From contig JBBRCF010000020.1 of assembly GCA_038205135.1 (NCBI GenBank), positions 1 to 37,632 of the forward strand: 37,632 nt of DNA, given 5' to 3'. Made by a program: the position numbers and the translations under genes. This stretch comes from UBA9554 sp038205135. Its GTDB lineage: Bacteria; Pseudomonadota; Alphaproteobacteria; Rhodobacterales; Rhodobacteraceae. The notes beneath the pieces were generated by a model. That model was not told the origin of the DNA. It did not search any database and was given only the letters and a program-made list of their open reading frames with translations. Shown here piece after piece: positions 16,960 to 24,045 of the stretch (within the stretch, counting starts at the first letter, position 1; each line of letters opens with the position of its first letter).

Positions 16960-18837
16960 TCAGCTGCGCGGCATGCCAGCCCCGCGCATCAGCCGTTTCT
17001 GCGCCGCGATCCGGAACGGCGCATTGGGCGCGCCATAGCCTTGATAGTCACGGCGCCGTTCGACGATTTCAAAAAACATGCCGCCCGCGAAGGGCTGCGA
17101 ATAGATCTGAAAGAATTCTCCGCCCGCGTCGCTGTCATACAAGATGTGATGCGCCCGCAGCGCCGCCAGCAGATCGGGCGCGATATCGAAACGCGACATC
17201 AGGTCGGTATAATAATTGTCCGTCATCGGCAGGGACACAAAGCCGCGCCCCGCCAAGGCCCGGGCGGTGGCCAGAATGTCATCGGTCGCCAGTGCCATAT
17301 GCTGGACCGGGGCGCCCAGACTGTCGGCCAGAAACGCGCCTGCCAGCGTGCGATGGGTTTCCGCGCCGTTCAGCGTGATCCGCAACGCAGGCCCCGCCAG
17401 CGCCTGACTGCGCACCAGCCCGTCGGGGTCGGTCACATCGACCATCACCGATTTTGTCATTGCAAACAGCGAGGTATAGAACGACGTCCAACTAAGCATT
17501 TCTGTATAAGTCATGGTCTGGGCGAAATGGTCGATCCGCTGTAACCCCGCCCCGGCGCAGGCCGGGGCCTCTGCATCAAACTCGGTTGCCCAGACATCCG
17601 GCTGGGTCGCATCCAGAAAATGCAGCGCGCTGCCGCCCAGCCCCCGGATCGCCGGAATATCTACCTGCCCGGGGTTGGCCGGTTGGGTGAATGGCTGCGC
17701 GCCCAGCGCCTGCGCGCGGGCAACCGTATCCGCCCCTGACGCAACAATCAGCCCGATATCGCAGACCCCGGTGCCGCGCGCATTATAGACCGACCCGGCG
17801 AAATCGCCCGACTCCTGGTTGATCAGCAGGCGGATGGCGCCCTGTTGCCACAGCGCCAGCGCCTTGGTCCTGTGCTGTGCGACATGCGCGAACCCCAGCG
17901 AAGCCAGCAGCGCACCCAGCGCCACGGCCTCGTCCCCGCGCGAGGCAAATTCCAGAAACCCCACTCCAAGAACGTCCGCGCGGGCGGGAATGTCGGGCCG
18001 GATGCCAGCGCAGCCGGGTTCAATGCGGCGCACATCGTCCAGCAGCGACACCAGCGACCGGAACCCGTCGCGCGCCACCGGGCCGGGCAATCCGCCGCGA
18101 AACTGGTCGTTGAACACCTCGAGGCTGACCGGGCCGGCATAACCGGTTGCCAGCACCGCGCGGGTAAACGCGGTGACGTCCAGATCGCCTTCGCCCGGCA
18201 TGCAGCGGAAATGCCGCGACCAATACAGCAGGTCCATGGGGATGGCGGGCGCGTCGGCCAGTTGCACAAAGAATATCCGGTCGCCGGGGATCCGCCGGAT
18301 GGTTTCCGGGTCCAGACCGCGCCCGAGGGTATGAAAACTGTCCAGTATCAGCCCTACATTGCGGTGATCGGCGCGGCGCACGATTTCCCATGCGTCGCGG
18401 TGGTCGTTGACATGGCGACCCCAGGCCAGCGCCTCGTAGCCCACGCGGATGGCATGCTGTGCCGCCAGCCCGCCCAGTTCCGCGAAATCATCCGCCGCGC
18501 GGTCAATGCCGCCCAAGGCTTCGGGGTGGACCGACGAACAGACCAGCACCAGATCGGTGCCTAGGTCCTGCATCAGGTCGAACTTGCGGCGCGCGCGGTC
18601 AAAGGCGCGGCGACGCAGCGGGCCGGGCGGCAGGCCTTCGAAATCGCGGAACGGCTGGAACAGGGTGATTTCCAGCCCCTGATCGCGGATCATCGCACCC
18701 ACGTCGCGCGGGCTGGCCGCATCAGCGATGAAATCCTGTTCAAAGATTTCCACCCCGTCGAACCCCGCCGCCGCGATGGCGTCGAGTTTTTCGCGCAGGG
18801 TGCCGGGCACGGACACCGTGGCGATCGAGGTTTTCAT
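16960..18837 (-). CDS. quiC: Two-domain 3-dehydroshikimate dehydratase (QuiC-like, HPPD-like C-terminus)
   Basis: 625 aa. The N-terminal half (about 1-270) is a xylose-isomerase-like TIM barrel: GFDGVEIFEQDF, DLVLVCSSVHPEALGG, YEALAWGRHVNDH, LILDSFHTLGRG, FVQLADAP and VSLEVFND give the Glu/Asp/His metal site. The C-terminal half (about 290-620) resembles 4-hydroxyphenylpyruvate dioxygenase and keeps its H-H-E metal triad: His in QRIDHFAQTM, His in VQHMALATDD and Glu in GGMFFEIVERRRDY. This two-domain layout is that of Pseudomonas QuiC1-type enzymes, which dehydrate 3-dehydroshikimate to protocatechuate. ATG 18837 overlaps the stop of the upstream shikimate dehydrogenase gene (ATGA), a strong pathway link; the ORF extends further but without family sequence. 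No protocatechuate dioxygenase is in the window. A bare HPPD annotation would miss the N-terminal domain. Confidence 0.87.
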   Translation of the reverse strand: MKTSIATVSVPGTLREKLDAIAAAGFDGVEIFEQDFIADAASPRDVGAMIRDQGLEITLFQPFRDFEGLPPGPLRRRAFDRARRKFDLMQDLGTDLVLVCSSVHPEALGGIDRAADDFAELGGLAAQHAIRVGYEALAWGRHVNDHRDAWEIVRRADHRNVGLILDSFHTLGRGLDPETIRRIPGDRIFFVQLADAPAIPMDLLYWSRHFRCMPGEGDLDVTAFTRAVLATGYAGPVSLEVFNDQFRGGLPGPVARDGFRSLVSLLDDVRRIEPGCAGIRPDIPARADVLGVGFLEFASRGDEAVALGALLASLGFAHVAQHRTKALALWQQGAIRLLINQESGDFAGSVYNARGTGVCDIGLIVASGADTVARAQALGAQPFTQPANPGQVDIPAIRGLGGSALHFLDATQPDVWATEFDAEAPACAGAGLQRIDHFAQTMTYTEMLSWTSFYTSLFAMTKSVMVDVTDPDGLVRSQALAGPALRITLNGAETHRTLAGAFLADSLGAPVQHMALATDDILATARALAGRGFVSLPMTDNYYTDLMSRFDIAPDLLAALRAHHILYDSDAGGEFFQIYSQPFAGGMFFEIVERRRDYQGYGAPNAPFRIAAQKRLMRGAGMPRS

Positions 18838-19688
18838 GCCGTGGTCTCCGGGTTCAGCAGATCGCGGCGCAACGCCGCCTCGTCCAGAGGCAGGCCCGCG
18901 AAATGCGCCCAGGCATCGACGCCCTGATAGAAAAACAGCTCCCACCCCGAAATGACCGACAGACCTTCGGCCGCCGCATCGGTCAGGAACCGGGTGTCGG
19001 CGGGCGTGTAGACCGCGTCGAACGCCCATGCTGCGCCGGTCATTGCGGCGCGCAGCAAGGGCGTACCGTCATGCCCCACCATGCCGACCGGGGTGCAGTT
19101 CACCAGCCCCGCCGCGCCTACGGCGCCGACCACGGCATGGTCATGCAGCGTGACACGCAGCGCAGGCGCCACCGGTGCCAACGCCTGCGCCAGCGCCGCG
19201 GCCTTGGCGGGATCGCGGTCCACCAGCCGCAGGTCGGTACAGCCCAGCCGCGCAAGGCCAAAGGCCACCGCGCGGCCCACGCCGCCGGTGCCGATCATCA
19301 GGACCGGCCCCACCGGCGCTGCCCCCCGGACCCGGCCATAGGCCGCCATGAACCCGGAATGATCGGTGTTGTAGCCCTTTGGCCCCACGCCGGCGTCTTT
19401 TGGGCCAAAGATCACCGTGTTCACCGCGCCCATCGCGGCCACGCCCGGATCGTCGATCCCGATCAGCGCCGTCACCCGTTCCTTGTAGGGATAGGTCACG
19501 TTGACCCCGCGATACCCCGACGCCGCCGCGCGGGCGAACACCGCCTCGAACGTCTCGCCGGTGGCGGGCGGCACCAGCCGGTCATAGCGCACCGTGACCC
19601 CGTTCTGCGCCCCGGCCAGCCGGTGCAGCAGGGGCGAGCGCGACGCCGCGATGTTGTCGCCGATCAGGCCCAGCAACAACGCGGTCAT
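18834..19688 (-). CDS. aroE: Shikimate/quinate dehydrogenase family (AroE-like)
   Basis: 284 aa. The N-terminal substrate domain has LIGDNIAASRSPLLHRLAG (the S-R-S-P shikimate loop), GVNVTYPYKERVTAL with the catalytic Lys, AVNTVIF, and Asp in GYNTDHSGF. The NADP domain has MIGTGGVGRAVAFGLARLG, with RLVDRDPAKAAAL after strand 2. The C-terminal helix carries SGWELFFYQGVDAWAHFAG. It interconverts shikimate (or quinate) and 3-dehydroshikimate (or 3-dehydroquinate). ATGA overlaps at both ends, with tctA upstream and the quiC-like dehydratase downstream, show a catabolic role: oxidise imported shikimate, then dehydrate to protocatechuate. GLARLG followed by RLVDRD does not tell NAD from NADP use clearly. 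A biosynthetic AroE would be expected elsewhere in the genome. ATG 19688 is chosen; the longer ORF start at 19730 lies inside tctA. Confidence 0.87.
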   Translation of the reverse strand: MTALLLGLIGDNIAASRSPLLHRLAGAQNGVTVRYDRLVPPATGETFEAVFARAAASGYRGVNVTYPYKERVTALIGIDDPGVAAMGAVNTVIFGPKDAGVGPKGYNTDHSGFMAAYGRVRGAAPVGPVLMIGTGGVGRAVAFGLARLGCTDLRLVDRDPAKAAALAQALAPVAPALRVTLHDHAVVGAVGAAGLVNCTPVGMVGHDGTPLLRAAMTGAAWAFDAVYTPADTRFLTDAAAEGLSVISGWELFFYQGVDAWAHFAGLPLDEAALRRDLLNPETTA

Positions 19689-21193
19689 GCCTTGGCCTTT
19701 GCGGTCAGCCACGTCTTGGCCCAGCCCCACACCGGCGTCTGCGACACCAGAATCAGGATCACCGACACGAACAGCACCGCCGACAACGGGCTGGTCATGA
19801 TGCCCCAGAACAGGCGCCCCAGATCCTCGCGGTCCGAAATGATCGCGCGCCGCCAGTTGTCGTCCAAAAGCCGCGACAGGATCACGCCAAGGATCACCGG
19901 CCCCAAAGGATAGCCGTAGTTGCGCATGAAATAGCCGAACACGCCAAATCCCAGCATCCAGTACACATCCGAGATCGCGTTGTTCACCGCATAGGCCCCG
20001 ACAATGGACAACAGCAGGATCAGCGGGATCAGCACCGCGCGCGGCATTTCGACGATTTTCGTGAACACCCGCACGCCGGTCAGCCCGAAGGCCAGCATGA
20101 ACACATTCGCCGCCAGCAGCGCGCCGACGATGAACCAGAACATGTCGGGTTGGTCCACCATCAGCATCGGGCCGGGGTTCAGCCCGTGGATGAACAGCGC
20201 CCCGATCATGATCGCCGTCACGGCGTCGCCCGGAATGCCCAGCGTCATCATCGGGATGAACGCCCCGCCCACCGCGGCATTATTGGCGGACTCGGGCGCC
20301 ACCAGCCCTTCGATCGCGCCTTTGCCGAACGGGTGTTCCGGGTTTTTCGTCACGCGTTTGGCGTGGTCATAGGCCATCAGCGCTGCGATATCGCCCCCGG
20401 TGCCCGGCAGCGCCCCGATGATCACCCCGATGGTCGAGGTCTGCATCCCCAGCCCCAGATGCCGCCGCACCGTGCCCCATGACGGGATGATGCGGCCGAT
20501 CTTCTGCTTGATCGCCGGGACGTTGACGTGATGCAGCTGCGCCAGCGCCTCTGATACGCCGAACATGCCGATCATTACGGCAATGAACGACACGCCGCCG
20601 TTCAACAGGTCCAGATCAAAGGTCAGCCGTTCGGTGAATGTCAGCGGATCCCGCCCCACGGCGCCGATGGCCAGACCCAGCGCGCCGGCAAAGATCCCCT
20701 TGACCAGACTACCGGTCGACAGCGATCCCACCAGCAGGATGCCCATCGCCGCCAGCAGCATGTAGTCGCGCGGCTGGAACCGCAGTGCGAAATCCGCCAG
20801 CAGGGGGGCCGCCACCGCCAATGTGGCAATCCCGATCAACCCGCCAAAGAACGACACCACCGTGACGACGCCGATGGCCATGCCGGCCTCGCCGCGCTGG
20901 GCAATCGGATAGCCGTCCATCGCGGTGGCAATCGCCGATGGCGCGCCGGGGATGTTCAGCAAGATCGCCGTGCGCGACCCGCCATAGACGCCGCCCATGT
21001 AGATACCGATCATCAGCGCCAGCGCGGGATACACATCCCAGGAAAAGGTGAACGAGATCAGGATCGACACCGCCATCGTCACCGAAAGGCCGGGGATCGC
21101 GCCAACGTAGATGCCGGAAAACGTGCCGATCGCGACCAGCGCCAGCAAGTCCAGCTGGGTATAGACCGTCAGAAAAGCCCAGAGTGCATCCAT
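19685..21193 (-). CDS. tctA: Tripartite tricarboxylate transporter large permease TctA
   Basis: 502 aa with about 11-12 hydrophobic segments. The family signature GAIPGLSVTMAVSILISFTF is present near residue 30-50, followed by GIYMGGVYGGSRTAILLNIP, GAPSAIATAMDGYPIAQRG, GGLIGIATLAVAAPLLADFA, and in the middle GALPGTGGDIAALMAYDHAK and GLVAPESANNAAVGGAFIPM with TLGIPGDAVTAIMIGAL. These paired GxxPG motifs are hallmarks of TctA. It forms the secondary transport channel with TctB, fed by the receptor TctC. It overlaps the tctB stop by 1 nt (TAATG) and the aroE-like start by an ATGA, so import and enzymes are translated together. The linked enzymes suggest shikimate, quinate or a related hydroaromatic acid as substrate rather than citrate. 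Confidence 0.93.
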   Translation of the reverse strand: MDALWAFLTVYTQLDLLALVAIGTFSGIYVGAIPGLSVTMAVSILISFTFSWDVYPALALMIGIYMGGVYGGSRTAILLNIPGAPSAIATAMDGYPIAQRGEAGMAIGVVTVVSFFGGLIGIATLAVAAPLLADFALRFQPRDYMLLAAMGILLVGSLSTGSLVKGIFAGALGLAIGAVGRDPLTFTERLTFDLDLLNGGVSFIAVMIGMFGVSEALAQLHHVNVPAIKQKIGRIIPSWGTVRRHLGLGMQTSTIGVIIGALPGTGGDIAALMAYDHAKRVTKNPEHPFGKGAIEGLVAPESANNAAVGGAFIPMMTLGIPGDAVTAIMIGALFIHGLNPGPMLMVDQPDMFWFIVGALLAANVFMLAFGLTGVRVFTKIVEMPRAVLIPLILLLSIVGAYAVNNAISDVYWMLGFGVFGYFMRNYGYPLGPVILGVILSRLLDDNWRRAIISDREDLGRLFWGIMTSPLSAVLFVSVILILVSQTPVWGWAKTWLTAKAKA

Positions 21194-21759
21194 TATCGTG
21201 CGCCTCCGGACAGGTCACGGAACAGTTGCAGCAGTTCCGCCTCGGGAAAGATGCCGGCGGGCATCAGCACGGTGAAAACCACGCGGAAAATCAGCCAGAT
21301 GCCAATCAGGCTGCCAAGGCCGACTGCGATCGAATAGGGCCAGGAATACCGCCCCAACAGCTTTATCGCCAGGATCAGGAACAGCGCCGATGTGGGCAGA
21401 AATCCCAGTGGCCGCAGCAGCAGCGCGTAGCCCACCAGCATCGCGACAAACAGGATGACGTTCAGCGGCAGGATGTCGCGCGCGATGGTTTCATCCGCGA
21501 TGCGCGGCAGCGACCAGGTCTGCGCCAGCGTGATCACCGCCGTCAGTGCCATCACCGATGTGACAACCAGCGGCACGGTGCCGGGTGCGGACAGGCCCTC
21601 GAACCCGGAAATGCCGTATGCCTCTGCCACCAGCGCCAGACTGCCCAGCGTCAGGAACACCGCAAAGGCCCGTTCGCCGGGGCGGCGTGCCGCGGCATAG
21701 CCGCCGGGTGTAGCGTCGGAGGTGCCGATATGGTGGTTGGTGTCAGGTGGAATGGTCAT
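21193..21759 (-). CDS. tctB: Tripartite tricarboxylate transporter small permease TctB
   Basis: 188 aa. After a hydrophilic N-terminus (about 30 aa) there are four hydrophobic stretches: AFAVFLTLGSLALVAEAYGI, TVPLVVTSVMALTAVITLAQ, ILPLNVILFVAMLVGYALLL and a long region around FLPTSALFLILAIKLLG to GSLIGIWLIFRVVFTVLM. RPLGFLPTSALFLI is characteristic of TctB. TctB is the small membrane partner of TctA. ATG 21759 is preceded by AAGGAG; the ORF upstream to 21807 has no family sequence. The gap to tctC holds two GC-rich hairpins that probably limit permease expression relative to the receptor. Confidence 0.87.
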   Translation of the reverse strand: MTIPPDTNHHIGTSDATPGGYAAARRPGERAFAVFLTLGSLALVAEAYGISGFEGLSAPGTVPLVVTSVMALTAVITLAQTWSLPRIADETIARDILPLNVILFVAMLVGYALLLRPLGFLPTSALFLILAIKLLGRYSWPYSIAVGLGSLIGIWLIFRVVFTVLMPAGIFPEAELLQLFRDLSGGAR

Positions 21760-21794
21760 GGCGCTCCGCTCCTTCTGGAATGCCGGAATGAAAA

Positions 21795-21829
21795 CGGCGC
21801 CGCACACCGGGTCAGGCGAGGCGGCGCCG
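21795..21829 (-). terminator. Attenuating hairpin between tctC and tctB
   Basis: Read leftward: CGGCGCCGC, a 17-nt loop, GCGGCGCCG (21829-21795), then TTTTC. It resembles an intrinsic terminator. Placed after the receptor gene and before the permeases, it would let receptor mRNA exceed permease mRNA, as is common for binding-protein transporters. Confidence 0.5.
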
Positions 21830-21836
21830 CATGGGC

Positions 21837-21855
21837 GGGCGGCACAAGGCCGCCC
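21837..21855. other. Second GC-rich hairpin in the tctC-tctB gap
   Basis: GGGCGGC (21837-21843), loop ACAAG, GCCGCCC (21849-21855). On the + strand TTTT follows; on the operon strand no T tract follows. With the adjacent hairpin it makes a structured mRNA segment between tctC and tctB. Confidence 0.45.
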
Positions 21856-21889
21856 TTTTGTGCAGAAATGGCGCGCTTGTGTGGGGCGC

Positions 21890-22894
21890 TTACTTTACCG
21901 GCTTGGCGATGCCGAACGTCTCGGGCGACGCCTTGGTCAAGCCCGCGTCCTGCAGCAGCCAGGCGGTGTTCGACTGCCAGATAGTCAGGAATTGGGCGGC
22001 TTCCGCCCCCGAAAGGCCCATCATGGTGAACCCGCGGCCCTTCATCAGTTCGACGAAATCCGGGGCTTTCATGCCTTCGGCATAGGCGGCTGTCAGTTTG
22101 GCCACCACATCATCCGGCGTGCCTTTGGGCGCGAACACGCCAAAGAACGGACCCCACGGCAGCAACGCATTGTAGGCCGGGTTGAACGAGGTGATCGTCG
22201 GCACATCGGGCAGGTTCGGATGCGCCACGGTGTCAAACAACGCCAGCGGTTTCATCGTGCCGGCGCGCACGCCTTCGATGGCCGCGCCCAGAACGGCGGG
22301 CATCACGTCGATCGCGCCACCCTGCAGGGCGGTCAACGCGGGACCGTCGCCGTCAAACGGCACCGCGATCACGTCCAGCTTGCCTTCGACCGAATTGATC
22401 ATCGCGGTGATCACTGACGGCAACCCGCCCGGACCGGTCGCGCCGAAACGCACCGCGCCGGGGTTCGCCTTGATATGGGCCATCAGCTCGGCATAAGTGT
22501 TGTAAGGCGCGTCCTTGCCCGCCACCAACAGCGCTGTGCCGCGTGCCAGCAGCGAAACCGGGATGAAATCGCTGTAATCCTTGTCGCCGAGGCCCATCAC
22601 CTTGTAGAGCAGCGGGTTTTCCGCGCCCATCAGCAAGGTGTAGCCATCGGCGGGCTGGCCTGCCACGTGGTTCAGACCGATGGCGCCGACGCCGCCCGTC
22701 ATGTTCTGCAGCACCACCGTGCCGCCCAACACCTTTTCGGCATGCGGCGTGACGGACCGGATCACGGTGTCGGTCGATCCGCCGGCTCCCCACTGGATCA
22801 CGCCCTGAATTTCCTTGGCGGGAAAGGTCTGCGCGGTTGCAGCGCCCATACCCAGAACCAGCGCCGCAACGGCGCCGAATACGTAGTGTTTCAT
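21890..22894 (-). CDS. tctC: Tripartite tricarboxylate transporter substrate-binding protein TctC (Bug family)
   Basis: 334 aa. A signal peptide (MKHYVFGAVAALVLGMGAATAQ) is followed by TFPAKEIQGVIQWGAGGSTDT, the usual first strand and ligand loop of Bug receptors, VVLQNMTGGVGAIGLNHVAG, DGYTLLMGAENPLLY, FGATGPGGLPSVITAMINS, FDGDGPALTALQGGAIDVMP and LPWGPFFGVFAPKGTPDDVV. Bug proteins bind carboxylates in the periplasm and deliver them to TctAB. Q in VIQWGAGG replaces the P of the common PxxPGG pattern. ATG 22894 follows GGGAGGACGAC directly, fixing the start. The LysR gene upstream is on the same strand with a 111-bp promoter region. Ligand is predicted from context to be shikimate, quinate or a close relative. 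Confidence 0.92.
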   Translation of the reverse strand: MKHYVFGAVAALVLGMGAATAQTFPAKEIQGVIQWGAGGSTDTVIRSVTPHAEKVLGGTVVLQNMTGGVGAIGLNHVAGQPADGYTLLMGAENPLLYKVMGLGDKDYSDFIPVSLLARGTALLVAGKDAPYNTYAELMAHIKANPGAVRFGATGPGGLPSVITAMINSVEGKLDVIAVPFDGDGPALTALQGGAIDVMPAVLGAAIEGVRAGTMKPLALFDTVAHPNLPDVPTITSFNPAYNALLPWGPFFGVFAPKGTPDDVVAKLTAAYAEGMKAPDFVELMKGRGFTMMGLSGAEAAQFLTIWQSNTAWLLQDAGLTKASPETFGIAKPVK

Positions 22895-22913
22895 GTCGTC
22901 CTCCCAAACAGTG

Positions 22914-22935
22914 CGGATCGCCCCTCGATGATCCG
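22914..22935. promoter_or_regulatory. Inverted repeat upstream of tctC
   Basis: CGGATC (22914-22919), 10-nt spacer, GATCCG (22930-22935). It lies about 20 nt before the tctC start, close to the ribosome site, so it could be an operator or a leader hairpin. Confidence 0.4.
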
Positions 22936-22965
22936 TCAGGTCGCAGGATGATGATAACCGCGGCC

Positions 22966-22974
22966 TAACGTCAA
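22966..22974 (-). promoter_or_regulatory. TTGACGTTA motif upstream of tctC (-35 box or LysR site)
   Basis: The minus strand reads TTGACGTTA about 72-80 nt before the tctC ATG. The same 9-mer occurs on the plus strand at 24000-24008 in front of the FAD dehydrogenase gene, the other side of the LysR gene. TTGACG alone could be a -35 box, but no good -10 follows at 16-18 nt. Confidence 0.35.
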
Positions 22975-23005
22975 ATATCATTTTCGCCTGATCCGTAACC
23001 TGATG

Positions 23006-23929
23006 TTAATGCGCCACCGGATCGGTCCAGTGCATGTGCGCTTCCGACAGTTCCTTGCGGAATTGCCGGATTGTGAACTCGGCAAAGGTGGACAGACCGC
23101 GCCCCGTCTTGGTCACGACATAGGTGGTGATGGTGCAATCCTCGGCCAGCGGACGGCGCACCAGACCGGGCATGTAAACCTCGGCCACCGAAAATTCGTC
23201 AATCAGTGCAACGCCCAGCCCATGTCGCACCAGACTGACTACGGTCTGCGCGAACCGCCCCCGAACCGAATGGCGCGGCACCAGCCCCGCATCGTGAAAC
23301 GGCCGCGCCAGTATTGCGCCATAGGGGTCGGCGGGGTCCACCCCGATGATCGGTTCCCGCGCCAGATCGCGGATCGACACCACCGGCGCCTCTGCCAGCG
23401 GATGCCCGGCCGGCAGGATCGCCACGATGCGGCCCAAGGCAATTTCTGTGCTTTCGAGGCCGGGATTGCGCACGGGCGACGACATGATCACGAACTCGCC
23501 GCGTTCCAGTAGCAGATAATCCAGCGTTTCTTCGATCTTGAGGATGTTCAGGTCGATGAACAGGTCGGGGTAATGCTTGCGCACGCTGCGGACGACGCGC
23601 GCCGCGATGAATTGCGCGACAGACGGGGCGGAAGCAAAGGCCAGCCGCACGTCCTCGCCCTTGTGCAGGCTGTCCAGCGCGTGTTGCAGGTTTTCGACCC
23701 CCTTGTAGACCTCGCGCACCTGATCGAACACCGCCCCCGCCGCCACAGACGGCACGAACAGCCCGGCGCGACGTTCAAACAGCCGGATACCCAGGGTTTC
23801 TTCGGTATGTTTGATCAGACGGCTAATGCCGGGGGCGGACACTCCCAGATGATCGGCGGCGCCGTTGATGGTGCCGCGCAGCATGACGGCGCGGATGACT
23901 TCGATCTGGCGCAGGGTGATTTCGCGCAT
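23006..23929 (-). CDS. LysR-type transcriptional regulator
   Basis: 307 aa. The N-terminal winged helix-turn-helix is clear: LRQIEVIRAVMLRGTINGAA, DHLGVSAPGISRLIKHTEE, LGIRLFERRAG. A linker helix follows, then a periplasmic-binding-protein-like effector domain (about 90-300; LAFASAPSVAQFIAARVV, FVIMSSPVRNPGLESTE, VGVALIDEFSV). LysR regulators usually bind the DNA upstream of the genes they control and respond to a pathway metabolite. This one lies between the leftward tctCBA-aroE-quiC unit and the rightward FAD dehydrogenase unit, so it probably controls both. GAGGT precedes the ATG. A hydroaromatic acid or protocatechuate as inducer is inference. Confidence 0.9.
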   Translation of the reverse strand: MREITLRQIEVIRAVMLRGTINGAADHLGVSAPGISRLIKHTEETLGIRLFERRAGLFVPSVAAGAVFDQVREVYKGVENLQHALDSLHKGEDVRLAFASAPSVAQFIAARVVRSVRKHYPDLFIDLNILKIEETLDYLLLERGEFVIMSSPVRNPGLESTEIALGRIVAILPAGHPLAEAPVVSIRDLAREPIIGVDPADPYGAILARPFHDAGLVPRHSVRGRFAQTVVSLVRHGLGVALIDEFSVAEVYMPGLVRRPLAEDCTITTYVVTKTGRGLSTFAEFTIRQFRKELSEAHMHWTDPVAH

Positions 23930-23999
23930 CGGGACCTCGTGTCAAAGCCTGTGTTGCGCCCAGATTAACACGATGTTCTGCGCCGCGCGATGTCGGTCA

Positions 24000-24008
24000 T
24001 TGACGTTA
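24000..24008 (+). promoter_or_regulatory. TTGACGTTA motif upstream of the FAD dehydrogenase gene
   Basis: TTGACGTTA lies 38 nt before ATG 24046, within the divergent region next to the LysR gene. It is an exact copy of the 9-mer on the minus strand at 22966-22974 before tctC. It may be a shared LysR half-site or a -35 box; the hexamer 17 nt downstream (ATGCTG) is a poor -10. Confidence 0.35.
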
Positions 24009-24045
24009 ATCACAGCCCAGCGATGCTGCGACAAGGGAGTCTGGC

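Noticed and set aside
18838..19029. Longer start for the quiC-like protein at 19029
   Set aside because: The added residues lie inside aroE in another frame and lack conservation; the ATGA overlap at 18837 is the natural start.
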